Below the pieces are notes generated by a model. The model ran no database searches. It was not told where the DNA came from and worked only from the letters and a program-made list of their open reading frames with translations. From NCBI GenBank assembly GCA_021186555.1, contig JAJKFL010000012.1, positions 23,571,711 through 23,635,710 of the forward strand: DNA of 64,000 bases, read 5' to 3'. The position numbers and the translations under genes are program-made. The stretch is from Reticulitermes speratus. Its lineage: Eukaryota; Arthropoda; Insecta; Blattodea; Rhinotermitidae. Within the stretch, counting starts at the first letter, position 1; each line of letters begins with the position of its first letter. Positions 23,566 to 34,730 of this stretch are shown here, piece after piece.

Positions 23566-23829
23566 GTGGGCGGCGATAGCTCAGTCGGTATAGCGACTCG
23601 CTGAACGGTCCGGGGGGGACGAGATTTTCCGCACCCGTCCAGACCGGCCCTGGAGCTCACCCAGTCTCCTGTACAATGGGTACCGGGTCTCTTTCCTGGG
23701 GGTAAAGCGGCCGGGGCGTGTAGCTGACCATCCACCCTCATCTAGTGCCAGGGTTAATGAAAGAGTAGAACTATACCTCTACTTCCCCTCTGGGCCTTCG
23801 TGGCCCGTTCAAGGGAGACCTTTACCTTT
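23566..23829 (+). mobile_element. SINE family A with 15-bp target-site duplication
   Basis: A complete element (GGCGATAGCTCAGTCGGTAT ... GACCTTTACCTTT) whose B box has been deleted (CGGTCCGGGGGGGACGAG). It is flanked by TACAGGTAAGCTCAA at 23551-23565 and 23830-23844, an exact 15-bp direct repeat. This supports insertion by LINE-type target-primed reverse transcription and fixes the element ends. Confidence 0.96.
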
Positions 23830-23875
23830 TACAGGTAAGCTCAATTCGACTTAGATCGCAAGCATAACGCAACGT

Positions 23876-23950
23876 GTGTTCAGAACGTGGTCAATCTTGT
23901 GCTCTATTATTTTGTGTTCAGAACGTGGTCAATCTTGTGCTCTTATTTTG
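23876..23950. repeat. 38-bp direct duplication
   Basis: GTGTTCAGAACGTGGTCAAT followed by CTTGTGCTCT occurs at 23876 and again at 23914. Confidence 0.9.
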
Positions 23951-26264
23951 GCCCTCTGAACTCGGTCGCCCTGTACACTGTGGCATCACATCCACCTTCG
24001 CTGCGTATTAACTTCGAAGGTTGTCGACCTGATACACAGCGGTATGGTGCATTATCCAATAATACCACTGACTTTACAGATATGTTGGAGCTTAGCTTTT
24101 ATACAATACAATTCTAACGTAATAACTAATTAATTTAAAATAGCACTACGTGAAAAGCCGAGCCTTATGCAACATACAGTCATATGGCGAAGGAAGGGTA
24201 ATAACGAACAGGTCATGAAAGGGGTCCAGGCTAAACGAACAGGATCTCGGCAAACAACCGTTCTGCCCGTATCTAGAAGAGGGGAGTTCAAGGAGGTGAA
24301 GCCACCGGGGGCATGAAGCAGACCACTAATATTCTGTCAATGGAGGGGGGTGCATAATTAATAACAGCGACAGATTTATTCAGTTCGCAATGTGCATTCA
24401 CGAGCGCCACTTATAGAGCCCGCGGTCAATGTTGCGGGGAATTTGAGCGCGGAAGTTCAAACTTCCCGGCAGGCCACTGACCAGAAGTGACTCAGGTACT
24501 GAACATTAGACCATGCCACGTTCCTCTGCTTACCGTCATTCACATTACACGAACGTCCCTTCTAACGGTAACTCAAATTCTGCGTTCGTTTTGATGCCGA
24601 AACATGCAGGTTCACCGACAACCATGACCTTCCCACAGGAACGATTACAACTGTAACACCGCATTACTGAACATCGCGGTCCTGAGGATATCACTTCGCA
24701 TTCGTATACGGAAGGTCCCCGGTTCAAATCGTTCAAATCATTACGACGGCGATGTTTCTTTGTTTTCCGGAGAAACGCCTGGATAATGACGCCACTGGAA
24801 TGCGTGTCCTCCGGCATACTTTGCACTATTCACTAATCATACAGCGTCATTAAATAAGTCACATTTCGATGGAAACATACCGATGTGCGAAATATTAATT
24901 ATTTCAGCCCAACACAACTGCTTATTCCTATACTATAAATATACAGAATTAGATACGTTTCGGCGTGTCCACAGTAAGTCATCCTCTGGTCTGGCCCACA
25001 GGAATCGCAAGGCTATATTTTACTGCACACAGAACTGTACTGTGTATGGCAGACTGAGATTTCACACTTCCAGACAGCGTTGTAAATACAGACAAAACAA
25101 ACTGCGCCATTACTTACTTTATTGTAAAATGGTCTATAAAATGCTTAAAAGCTTTAAAAATCCAACTCAAGTGCTTGTCGTCTCTTTTTTCGGTGGGCTT
25201 ATTAATAACCAATTATAAAACAGCAGTGCCATTGTGTCTTATGTGGCATTTGTTATAATATTCTTAGAAACTACAATTAGTTTAAGAAATGTAGATAAAA
25301 TCCAGATACTAGTACACAGCCAACACTAACAATGTGCGCACACACAGCCACAGTCAAGCTACATTGGTAGCACCAAAGTACGTTTCATTCATGATAAGCT
25401 CCCATTAGTACTACTGAATTATCTTCTAAAGCTCCTAGCATAAAGCACAAATATTCATGTTCAAACTAAACTTATGCAGACTTTAGCTTCTATAACATGC
25501 TAGCTGCCAGCCCGTATGCCTTCGCTCTCACTTCCATGTTCACGCACAAGCACTTGACAGTCCGGATCTCAAACGTCCTTATGCAGCACGTCAAAAGCGA
25601 CAAAAAACTTTACGTATTCTTGTGGGCCACACCTGAAGACTCACCTCCCAAAAAAAACCAAAAAAGAATTGCCACGTCCCGCCAATCTCGTTCGATCACC
25701 GGCAACTGTAAAATCTCACCCTACGTTGACAGTAATCTGGTGGAGATTCAATTTCCAGAACATGACGTAGGAGAGGGGAGGGGGGATGGGAGGAAATGGC
25801 CACACACCTCCGCCTTCGGCGCAGTTTCGGTATAAAGGTAAGCAAAATTACCAGTACTGACACCAATGTGTAACTGGGAACTACAACGAGCAGTCGGTCA
25901 CCATTGCTTCCTGTTAAGGAATGCAACATAAAAAGAAGCTCAGTACATGAAATAAAAAGGAGTCTCGACACCCAGCAGACAAACAACTCCGATAAAGCAG
26001 CTATGCACAACGCTGACTACTTCAACTTCCGTTCTACCTACGAACATATTACACAACTAGCTATTGTATCTCAGATATTGTATGTTTCAGGATATCAAAT
26101 CAGCACAGACTATTCAACTTTTATACAACTTTTAGCATTTTAACCAATATAAAACAACCACCACAACTTTCACTTCTTATTAGTTTTAGACAACGTACAT
26201 AAACAGATGTATAGAATTCATGTAAACATTTATACCACTTGATGTAAATAGTGTGTAATGAGTC
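23951..26264. other. No gene recognised
   Basis: Mixed composition; small open frames (24545, 24883, 25497, 25696) have no recognised similarity or convincing splice sites. Confidence 0.4.
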
Positions 26265-26304
26265 CCTGAAGATGAACCCAAACTAAGGGTTCGAAACATG
26301 TAGG
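26265..26304 (+). other. Hairpin motif CTGAAGA-T-stem-GAAAC
   Basis: CCTGAAGAT, then GAACCC, a 7-nt loop AAACTAA, GGGTTC, and GAAACATGTAGG. The six-base stem is perfect. Same architecture as 8317, 29012, 33526 and 63256. Confidence 0.6.
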
Positions 26305-26831
26305 ACAGTGGAATTGCACAATTAATGTGACTGAACTGTACATTTTGTCGGACTGTGAAATGTACGGTGTGAATAATACTAAGTCTTTTTAACTTTCACA
26401 CCACAGCGGTAACAATACACACCATGCGGCTTAACACTGAAAATCTCTAAATTTCACCCGCACGACGAATCTGTTGTGTATTTAGTATTACTATGACAAC
26501 AACGACGACCATTTCCATAAACAGCATCATCCCGCGGATCTCTAACAAAGATATACTGTTACGCTCACAGCGCACAATTCAATGACCATGCACTGGCAAT
26601 GAACCGCGAGCCTCGCGGTACGCAACGAATGTCCATTCCAACAGGATAACGTCCGATCCTAAAAATTACGAACCAAGGGACCAGGATGCAGAATTACTGA
26701 CTGCTGTGTGCTACAAAGTTAGTAAACCAGCTACATCATCAGACCGACAATATGCGGGGACGAATTACAATCACAGCCAAGTGGAAGCAGCATACGTAGT
26801 GGGCTGCTCCTTACACACTACGTTTTTTAAT

Positions 26832-27085
26832 GAAGGGCCCCGCAGCGGATGCTACGGACGCACCGCAACCCTGTGATGAAGATGATGAGGTTTTTTCTGC
26901 TTTTCCATTTTAATTGACCACCAGTGGAATGAAACTGAAAGGGGAAAACCGAAGTACTTGGAGAAAAAACTGTCCCGATGCCACTTTGTCCACCACAAAT
27001 CCTACATGGACCGACCTGGGATCAAACCCGGGCCTCCGCGGTGAGAGGCAGGAGACTAACCGCCTGAACCATGGCATGGCCTACA
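26832..27085 (-). mobile_element. tRNA-derived SINE, family B
   Basis: The minus strand begins GGCCATGCCATGGTTCAGGC GGTTAGTC (A box), followed by GAGGCCCGGGTTTGATCCCA (B box), then the body ending GCGGTGCGTCCGTAGCATCC GCTGCGGGGCCC. The same arrangement occurs at 41073-41336. Distinct in sequence from family A. Confidence 0.88.
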
Positions 27086-27629
27086 CAGTACGTTACCTTT
27101 GCTATCGACAATCTCTGTAATTCTATTAAACTCTATGTCTGCGTAACGCTAGGACAGTCTGGTGGTTATTCGTTGTAAACTTTACTCCTTTGAACTCTGA
27201 ACAATTTTCAAAATATTATCGTCCAAATAGTTACAATGCACCCTAACAGCTTTCTGAAATGAAATTTTATTTACAGGCAACTGGAAGCTGCGTGATTACG
27301 TAGGTAATATTGTGATGCCAGAGTTTCGTTCTCTTACAAAAGTTTTGAGGCAGTGTTTTTGATAGAAGGCAGTACAACTCTACCGTTATCCACAACCTTA
27401 TGCCTCTCGTTTGCCGTATAAACTGGAATGCGAGTGCGTCTCGGTGGGTGTAACCAGAATTTTGAATTTCCAGCTGCAACAGGGTCCGGCAGTTCAGTAC
27501 ACGACATAGCAGCAATGGCAAACGTTAGCCAGCTGTTTGCAGTCGCCATTATGGAAGTGGGGTTGCCGCCATGTGTGGGTTAGTAATCAAGGGCAGGAAG
27601 TGGCCCGATTTGACTGCACATGTTCTTAC
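27086..27629 (-). other. Start of mastermind intron
   Basis: Downstream (minus-strand) flank of the mastermind exon. The reading frame continues 27 codons past the donor and stops at 27549, which supports splicing at 27630/27629. No further mastermind exon was recognised down to position 1. Confidence 0.6.
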
Positions 27630-27872
27630 CGTATGTAGAGTGTTGGCACTCTCCTGCTTCTTGTCCGTCTTCTTGACAGCCCGCTTTGCCTTCGTCTCCA
27701 GAAACCTCTGCTTCAGTACCAGTGTCTCCTGAATATTCTGCTCGCAAATTCCGTTGAATGACTGATCGAACCGGGGTATAAAATCACTCTGACGCCTCCT
27801 GTAACTCTCGATTCGACGTCGAAGTCTATCAACAACGGCTTGCCTCTTTGGTGGCAGCAGGACGTCTCCCAT
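27630..27872 (-). CDS. mam: Mastermind, first coding exon (partial gene)
   Basis: Encodes the N-terminal 81 residues of Mastermind, the nuclear co-activator that binds the composite surface of the Notch intracellular domain and CSL (Su(H)) and recruits acetyltransferases. The start MGDVLLPPKRQAVVDRLRRR is followed by IESYRRRQSDFIPRFDQSFN, CEQNIQETLVLKQRFLETKA and KRAVKKTDKKQ. This is the conserved basic helical MAML domain (roughly residues 8-70), including the (K/R)RQAVVDRLRRRIE..RRRQ segment. The open frame extends upstream to 28088, but only through a non-ATG codon and a glycine-rich, ATG-free stretch, so the ATG at 27872-27870 is chosen. The exon ends in phase 0 at ACG|GTAAGA. The large glutamine-rich remainder of the protein is not in view. 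Divergent neighbour: TRAP1. Confidence 0.92.
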
Positions 27873-28268
27873 TCCTGAGAGACCACCACCCACTCCTCCT
27901 GTGACCACTCCAGGAGTCAGGAGGCCTTGGCCTGGGGCGGGGGCAGCGGCGACGGGCTTGCGAGGAATGAGTCCACCATCCACGCAGCTGCCCCCTCTCC
28001 CGCCCCCGGAATCCACGATGCCCGTTTCACAAACACACACACGCCGACAGGGTATGCCAGTTCGAACAGTACGCTGAGACAAGGTCAACTAGCAGCCGAG
28101 CACATTGTTACCGTACAGACATAATTCACGTGCATTCAACGTGCAACACTGCAGCAAAACACAACAGGTTGCTGCCTAACGTGCGTGCCGTCATGTCAGA
28201 CGACAGGTTTTCTGTAAGGATCGCTTGTCTTCCGCGCAAGCACACTGACACCTTTCACAGCACTCACC
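27873..28268 (-). other. Probable mastermind 5' UTR, possibly spliced
   Basis: On the minus strand a consensus donor CTTCAG|GTGAGTG sits at 28268/28267, and a pyrimidine-rich acceptor CCTTGTCTCAG|CG lies at about 28075. A short 5'-UTR intron is therefore plausible. GC-rich sequence at 27880-28020 is open in frame with the exon but has no ATG. Confidence 0.45.
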
Positions 28269-28530
28269 TGAAGTTATCCGTAATCACGCCGTAAAATCTT
28301 TACTTGACATTCAACACTCACAATCTGTTTTCTACAAATTCCGCTTCAACCGACAACCTACAGAGCCATTTCGTTCTTGACCGGCGCGTGGGTCGCACGG
28401 ACGAACACGTACGTCAATTCCTTCGTCTTGCTAACTCACAAATGACGCCGCACTCCCTTCTATTCGAACGCTGACCACATCTAGTGGTGGAATTACGAAC
28501 TACAGTCATCACGTGGTGCCCCCAGGGACA
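28269..28530. promoter_or_regulatory. Candidate bidirectional promoter, mastermind / TRAP1
   Basis: About 260-660 bp separate the divergent translation starts. The stretch is CpG-richer than its surroundings (GACCGGCGCGTGGGTCGCAC at about 28380), with an E-box CACGTG at 28510 and another at 28128. No TATA box is evident at a convincing position on either strand. Transcription starts are not visible from sequence. Confidence 0.5.
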
Positions 28531-28651
28531 ATGGCTGCGTCTGTGAGTGTACAACGTGTTGTGAGGTTGGGGAATGTTTTACTTAGAAGTGGAACGTTAT
28601 TTATTCGTCCTGGCGTACATAAGACAGTTAGAATAAAACACCAACTACCAG
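28531..28651 (+). CDS. TRAP1: TRAP1 exon 1, mitochondrial presequence
   Basis: Encodes residues 1-40 plus the first base of codon 41. MAASVSVQRVVRLGNVLLRS and the following 20 residues are rich in Arg, Val, Ser and Leu and contain no acidic residue, as expected for a cleaved mitochondrial targeting signal. The exon ends in phase 1 at CCAG|GTAATA, which fits the phase of exon 2. ATG context is GGGACAATGG. An upstream in-frame GTG at 28513 is not used as a start here. The assignment to TRAP1 rests on phase, spacing and the targeting-like sequence, because presequences are poorly conserved. Confidence 0.75.
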
Positions 28652-29823
28652 GTAATATGAGGTTTTACCTTGGATATTTCGTTAATTGTATATCGCTCAT
28701 GAAACAGCAATTTATCTAACCCACCAATACACAATTTTACAGGAGAGAAAGAAACTTGACATTTCATTAATACACGAACACTCAAATTTGTAATGTTTTT
28801 TTACGAAAATATCAGGAGAAGCAATTTTTTGTGGACATAACATTTTGACAGAAGGTATGGTTGTATCCCAACTGTCTAGTAATGCGGGTATTTCAGTTTG
28901 ACGAATTGTGTGGGTTACGACAAATTGTCGCTTCATGATCGATATATTACAAGGTAGTTATTGACTCACTATAAACACAGTTATTTATTAGTTTTATCAT
29001 AGGATTACACGGCTACTGTTTCGACCACTAAGTGGTCGTCTTCAGGCCATTAAAATTCATAACATTAAACATTACAATCGCAAGTTCATTTTGTATGGGT
29101 AGATAGATCTTCGGGTGTTACAGTATACATGTTAATATAAAGTGTTCAACACGTTACAATATATATGTCAATATAAATGTTAAAACCTGTGAACTACATG
29201 ATAATGCGATAGCAGAATACTGTCGGCGTCTAGGGGGTTCAGTCTGTTGGTTCGTTTTCTTTCGTCATCCCTAGGGAATAAGGCTTGTTTACTGCGTGGT
29301 GTGCGACAATGTGTTGGGCATATACGTTTTGGAGCTGGTCTTGCCGATGTATACACACTCATTGTGGGGAGAGAGAGGCCCTTGCTGGTACATGTAAATG
29401 ACCGCAGATTCCTGTTGTTGCAGTTACCTTGATTTTAGAGAATGTTTTTGTATTTTAATAAATAAAATGTATTCATTGGTGAAGTAAAGACTGTGGAAGG
29501 ACGTAAGGCTATTTAAGAGCAAACTCTAAATGTAATGGTTGTATTTGGATAGACTGTTTAACGATATGCTGGAAATTATGTTATTCAGTAATGGGGTAAT
29601 GCTTGTAGCATACAAATTATGGCATTTCTGGTTATAAGTCATGTTTCTTATTCAGGGCTGTGAGAGGTAACACATGCGCACACGTGCGGGCGCGCGCACG
29701 CACGTGGGCACACACACACAAACAGAGGCCCCAAAACAACACAGAGCCCTGGATGGGATGGAATACTATGGGCATTCCTGTATTGAGTATTCAATGTAGC
29801 ACTCTGCATTCCTGTGTTGGCAG
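28652..29823 (+). other. TRAP1 intron 1
   Basis: Begins GTAATATG and ends CTGTGTTGGCAG. Contains an R3 repeat copy (29005-29135) and a CA/CG-rich microsatellite at 29670-29725. No other exon recognised. Confidence 0.7.
29005..29135 (-). repeat. R3 repeat, copy A, with hairpin motif
   Basis: Matches the reverse complement of 33445-33575 over about 125 bp by eye (CATAACATTAAA, GCAAGTTCATTT, GGGTGTTACA in order). The hairpin at 29012-29045 (minus strand) reads CCTGAAGA-C-GACCAC-TTA-GTGGTC-GAAACAGTA with a perfect stem. Confidence 0.8.
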
Positions 29824-29931
29824 GCCCTCGCCTTCAGTTGTGCCTGCTGAGCACACAGAGTGAGGCAGAAGCATCACAGCAAACAGAATCTGATAACCAC
29901 TCCATCATAAAGGATACCGAGAAGGGTACAG
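29824..29931 (+). CDS. TRAP1: TRAP1 exon 2
   Basis: Residues 41-76 (108 nt, phase 1 to phase 1). The translation is GPRLQLCLLSTQSEAEASQQ followed by TESDNHSIIKDTEKGT. The HSIIKDTE motif, followed by a short linker into HEFQAET (exon 3), is the conserved entry into the mature TRAP1 N-terminal region (compare HSII..TE in animal TRAP1). The acceptor is TGTTGGCAG|GC and the donor ACAG|GTGAGT. Joining to exon 3 at 42995 restores a glycine codon and continuous homology. The following intron is 13 kb and repeat-filled. Confidence 0.87.
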
Positions 29932-30264
29932 GTGAGTTGGCCATCTGCTGTTTTAACCTTGTCCATGTTGCAGATGTATGTATATTTCCTTTAATACTCT
30001 TCTGCTGTGAGTTAGACAAAAATTCAGCATGGGAAAGGTTAATATGAACTGCTCACATTTATGCCATAGGGCCACTTGTGAGATCTGAGATTCTCATAGG
30101 AGTGCCTGTTATGACTGAGGTGTTCTGGGTTGTCACCATGTAGTCTGGTAGATTGTAACATTGTATCATATTACACTGTGGCACATCCAAGAGAGGACAG
30201 CAGTTTTAAAGAAAGTCACTTCATACATTAAAGGTGACAACTGTAATGCTCACTGCGGTTTTTA

Positions 30265-31173
30265 GAGGGGTGAATGAAAACTAATGCCTCCAACTTTATA
30301 ACTCACCAACAGATGGCAGCACTGATACACTACAAGTTCGTACATGTTCTGTATCATCTGTTCTTTCACCTTGGTTGGCTGCTAGTTGCTGTGTTAAGAT
30401 GTTGTGTTGCTATTGTGCGTGAAATGGAAGCCTGCACTGAGCACCCATCGGTGCGCTTTAAGCAACATGCTGTGATTGAATTTTTGACTGCCGAAGGAGC
30501 CTCTCCAATTGAAATTCACTGCAGAATGCTGGTTGTTTATGATGATGACTGTGTTGACATGAGCATCACTTGGCCAAAAAATGTAAGGATGGCGAACCGG
30601 GAAGTTCGAATTTGTGTGATAACCAATGAAGTGGATGACCTGTGACAGCAACCAATGAGTTTCACAAGAAAAAGGTTCATGAACTGATGAAGGACAATTG
30701 ACGGGTCAATCAAAGGGAAACTGCCGTCAAGCTTGGCGTTTCACAGGGTGTGAGTCATATTGTTCATGTTCTTCAATGTAGGAAGGTTTGTGCAAGATGG
30801 GTTCCTCGCCTGCTGATGGCTCACCATCTTACCACACCCACCATACAGTGCAGACTTGGCGCCATGCGTCTTCCACCTTTTTCCAAAAATGAAGTAATAC
30901 CTTCATGGACACCTGTATGACTGAAATGAAGAGGTGGAAAGGACTGTCAGGACCTGGATGAAGAAACAAAGTGTTGAGTTCTTTCATGACGGCTTTGAGA
31001 AACTTGTCCATCATTGGCGGAAGTGTGTGGAGAATGATGGTGATTATGTGGAGAAGTAAATACAGGTGATAAAACGGCTCATTTCAAGAATTATTTTTGT
31101 GTTTAAATTATTAAAATATCCTTATTAAAACAAAAATATCAAGATGGAGGCATTACTTTTCGTTCACCCTTCA
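30265..31173 (+). mobile_element. mariner element with internal deletion (909 bp)
   Basis: Terminal inverted repeats GAGGGGTGAATGAAAACTAA TGCCTCC and (minus strand) TGAAGGGTGAACGAAAAGTA ATGCCTCC are flanked by TA dinucleotides (30263-30264 and 31174-31175), the mariner target-site duplication. Inside, in shifting frames, are the transposase start (MEACTEHPSVRFKQHAVIEF), the helix-turn-helix region (VKLGVSQGVSHIVHVL, RKVCARWVPRLL) and the C-terminus (HPPYSADLAPCVFHLF ... FEKLVHHWRKCVENDGDYVE). The catalytic core with the first two aspartates has been deleted, and the third (normally ..LAPSD..) reads CV. Frameshifts and stops are present. It is a dead copy shaped like a MITE precursor. Confidence 0.95.
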
Positions 31174-33444
31174 TAATTTTGTGATTAGAGAGTATCATGG
31201 CTGTGTTAAATACCTGCCAAGAAAAGTTATGATAAAGAAGGAAACTTCCATTACTCTATTTACCCAAATATTAAGATAAGAATTGTTTCAAAATTCGCCC
31301 ATGTAATGTGTGTGGGGGGGGGGGGGGGGGCACTTATAGTTGAAAACAAAGTTCAACATGTTATAGTCCTGATAATTAAAAATTATGAATGCCTTTCATC
31401 TCATGTGCAGGGTCATTTTGCATTCCGGTAAATAAAATAAAATACAGATAAAATTATCTGTTCTGTTGTTAATGTTCACTGTATCACTCAACACATATCG
31501 CAGAAGTAGATATGTTGTATTTGAACCTTCACAAGGTACTTAACCCAATCATATTAAAACTGGGAAAGCTGGACTTCATTGGGAAGAGATGACAGAACTG
31601 TTCAAAACACTACCAGACATGTCTGGTGCAGAAAACAACGAAGAATTAAACAGGGCCGGCTATAGTGATTGAATATGACAGAATGGTCAGAAAAACAGCA
31701 AACTTAGTCACAATTTGTGTCCTTTGCCTGGTACAATCAAAATTGAAACCTCACAAGAGAAAATGAAGGAGTGAGGGAAGTTCAGTTGCACCTACAGAAC
31801 AGGCGGCAAATGAACCAGTGTACCTACAGAAGAATTCAAGATACATTATGGGAAGGGAGTAAAAAAAATGAAAAGAAAAGAAAAATGGACATCTGTGGTA
31901 AGTAGTGTTCATTTGTTCTGTCAAGTTCACATACAGCTTAGCAACACTTGTACAGTTACACCCAGCAATACATATAATGTACAAATGACATGCATGTTTA
32001 TTTTACCAAGGTGGAGATTCAAAATCATCATAAAAGTAATGTAAGTATTATGGAAGCATTAAATGACTGCACAATTCTTGATGTATCAAAGTCTTTCTGC
32101 TCTGTTTCAAACTCAAAGGATATGATCATTGTCATGGCCAGTCGCCTGTGTCTACGGCAATAGATTTTCTATCAGCATCTGCAGTAGTCAGGTTCATTAG
32201 AGCAGAAGGTTGTGCAGTCATAGGGAGGAAATTGTGTTTTTACATATATCCTATCTTTAATATGGATTGTACAAAGGGTTTCCATGTTGGCATGATATGT
32301 GCTCCAACTTACGTAAAATTGGCAGTGCAGAAACTAGAAACTTCTTCCAGTAGGCAGAAAAGCTGAAGAAGTGTGAAAAACGTCTTATTATATTGCATTG
32401 TTTGTGATCTGCTCTTTGCATTCCTTCATTTTGAAATTATTTCAGTGTTTCTTATTTGCCTAATTTAATTTTGAAGCCAGATGGGCCCATCTCATATCCG
32501 TTTCCTCAGAGAGATGAGGGAATGCAAGAAACCATGTGGTTCTGGGCCAAACAAGAAAAGCTTGGCATATCTTGGGTGGTGTGGCACTTATGAGTGATTT
32601 TGTGGGGGGGGAGGATAGAATCAGGGGTATGCAAGTAGATAATGGTGAAAATTGCAATCTGTGTCCACAGGGCCACTTGATGTGGAATCAGAGACATTGA
32701 TAAACTCACCTGAAGTACTCTTAAAATATCCTAATCCTTTTGCATCAGAAGAAGTAACTGGGCCCATGATTGATTTGCTAATTCAAAAATTATACTACAC
32801 AAAACAGGAGATTTAGATCTTCGTTTTTTTTTAATGAGGCTCATTCGTGATTTTAAAAATTGACACTTGGGATGTAGCAAAATTACAGAGGAAGCAATGC
32901 TTACACTGCCAGACATCAGATGGACCAGGAAAGAAACATTTGTACACTATCGCTCCTACTGTTTCCTCAGCGAGGTGACTTTGTCTGTGAGCAATACTCC
33001 TCAGGAACATACTTTGCATTGTGAACTGAAAGTATCCTAGCAGTGTTGGCTTTACACTCAGTGACTCGGATGGTCATACCATAAGTTCTAATCTTTGGTT
33101 AATTTTTTTTTATATTGTGAAAAATGTTTTACATTAATCAAATTTAGACATGCGGTTTGTAGTATTTATTCTTTTCTTCCTTTCATTTTGCCTGCTACAG
33201 TGTAATTTGAATTTAATGATTGATTTAGAAGTTAATTTTCTGTGATACTTCATTTACTAAAATAAAGTAGGTGTCATGCCTCTTGTGTCTCCAGAAGCCT
33301 CTGCTTGGGAGGAATGCTTCTGCATTTGATGTCACTTCTTATTATGTGTGCAACAAATAGCAAAGAATGAAAAGTTTCTGATTTCCACCTTGGACATTCT
33401 GTTGTGGTTGTATATATTACACGGTAGTTATCATTACCATATTG
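31174..33444. other. Intronic stretch, poly(G) and small frames
   Basis: 31313-31330 is a poly(G) run. HWEEMTELFKTLPDMSG (31578-31628) and the 32148-32366 frame look mildly protein-like but match nothing recognised. AATAAA occurs at 33260. Confidence 0.35.
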
Positions 33445-33575
33445 TAACACCCAGAGACTGAGATCTCAGTCTGCCCATATGAAATGAACTTGCAATTGTA
33501 ATTTTAATGTTATGTATTTAATGGTCTGAAGATGACCCCTTAGTGGTCGAAATATGTAGCCATGCTATCCCCTGG
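33445..33575 (+). repeat. R3 repeat, copy B, inverted relative to copy A
   Basis: Contains GAACTTGCAATTGTAATTTT, AATGTTATGTATTTAATGG and the hairpin at 33526-33560 (CTGAAGAT-GACC-loop-GGTC-GAAATATGTAG). The order and words are those of 29005-29135 in reverse complement. It lies in intron 2, so the two copies bracket exon 2. Confidence 0.8.
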
Positions 33576-34599
33576 AAAATACATAATTCATGGTTGGGTT
33601 CATGATGAGTGATTACTAACTTGAAAATTTTCTGGTTCATAGAATCCTCTGATGTCCATTTTTTCATAACTGTTCTTGTCCTGATCTTCATTAAATCATT
33701 TTCTGAAACCCCAGCATGTCTACCAATGCTTCATTCATCTGCCACCCATTGTGTAATCTTGCCTCTTGACAGTGTTATTAAAAAAGCACTTCTCCCTCTC
33801 ATCTGTAACAGTTGATCACAACTTGGCTGAACTGTGTGTGTCTCGTTAATTTGGGTATGAACGCCAGTCATGCTGGTTTGCCCCGTCACTGTGTGTTGAG
33901 CTGTCTTGCTGGGAGCAGCTGAAGTGTTATAAGCAGTAGATGTGTTCACTATGGTGCTAGCAAGAGCTGTTAGTAAGGACGACAAGTTAAGTAAAATATG
34001 AAAACAGAAGTAATTAATGCCCTGAAATCACTCACTGTTTTTACATCTGTCACCACTGAATTTAACTACATCAGTTTCTGATTGAAGCTGGCTTTCCAAA
34101 TCTGTGGATCTGTTTAATGACTATAAATATTCTATTCATTTTTCAACCTACGGTTACTTTATTTGTTGTGGCGGCATTGCATAAACTCTATGCAATGTCT
34201 GTGGTGCCAGGAGGATAGAGTGAAAAACAGTATGGATTTCAACAAAGTCTTCTCAGGCGATCAGCTGTGTCAGTACTGTATGTATTTGGAATGTTTCACA
34301 GACTCTGCCACCTTCATCAGGGACTGATATGAAGTGTGACAGATTACAAGTCGCTCTACAGTTGACAGGCAGTATAGTTTGCTGTCAAGCCACTGTTGGG
34401 GTCTGTGGACTATATTTAAGGTCTGAAATCTGATAGTTTTAATATTTATCATTTTGGGCTACCCTGTGAAGAAGGGACAGTTGTGTCGTCAGTAAAGTCT
34501 TGTAGTCGCAGTCATATGTTGTAATACATAACGTACAGAATCTGCAGCTCTTCAATTTTTAAATGTCTTCCTGTTGATTATTTTCTCTCACCTCAAGGT
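33576..34599. other. Intronic, no element identified
   Basis: Small frames of 60-84 codons on the minus strand have no recognised match. Confidence 0.35.
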
Positions 34600-34730
34600 A
34601 TTTGCAGCGCCCTGTTCTTAACCACCCTTAGCCTACAAATTTTCTATGTTCTTACCTTAGCATGAGAGACCAAGTTTCACAACCATACAAAATGGCAGGT
34701 AGAATAGTTTTGTGTGTGTGTCACGTTAGG
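34600..34730 (-). mobile_element. LINE reverse-transcriptase C-terminal fragment
   Basis: The minus strand encodes KTILPAILYGCETWSLMLR followed by EHRKF, the (I/V)LPA.LYGCETWSLTLREEHRLRVFEN motif common in insect LINEs, followed by a frameshift. Confidence 0.8.

Noticed and set aside
27873-28088. Extending the mastermind protein upstream through the open frame
   Set aside because: The only start available there is TTG; the segment is ATG-free and is more likely 5' UTR or a 5'-UTR intron.
32148-32366. 72-codon frame in TRAP1 intron 2 as an exon
   Set aside because: No matching acceptor or donor phase for TRAP1 and no recognised similarity.
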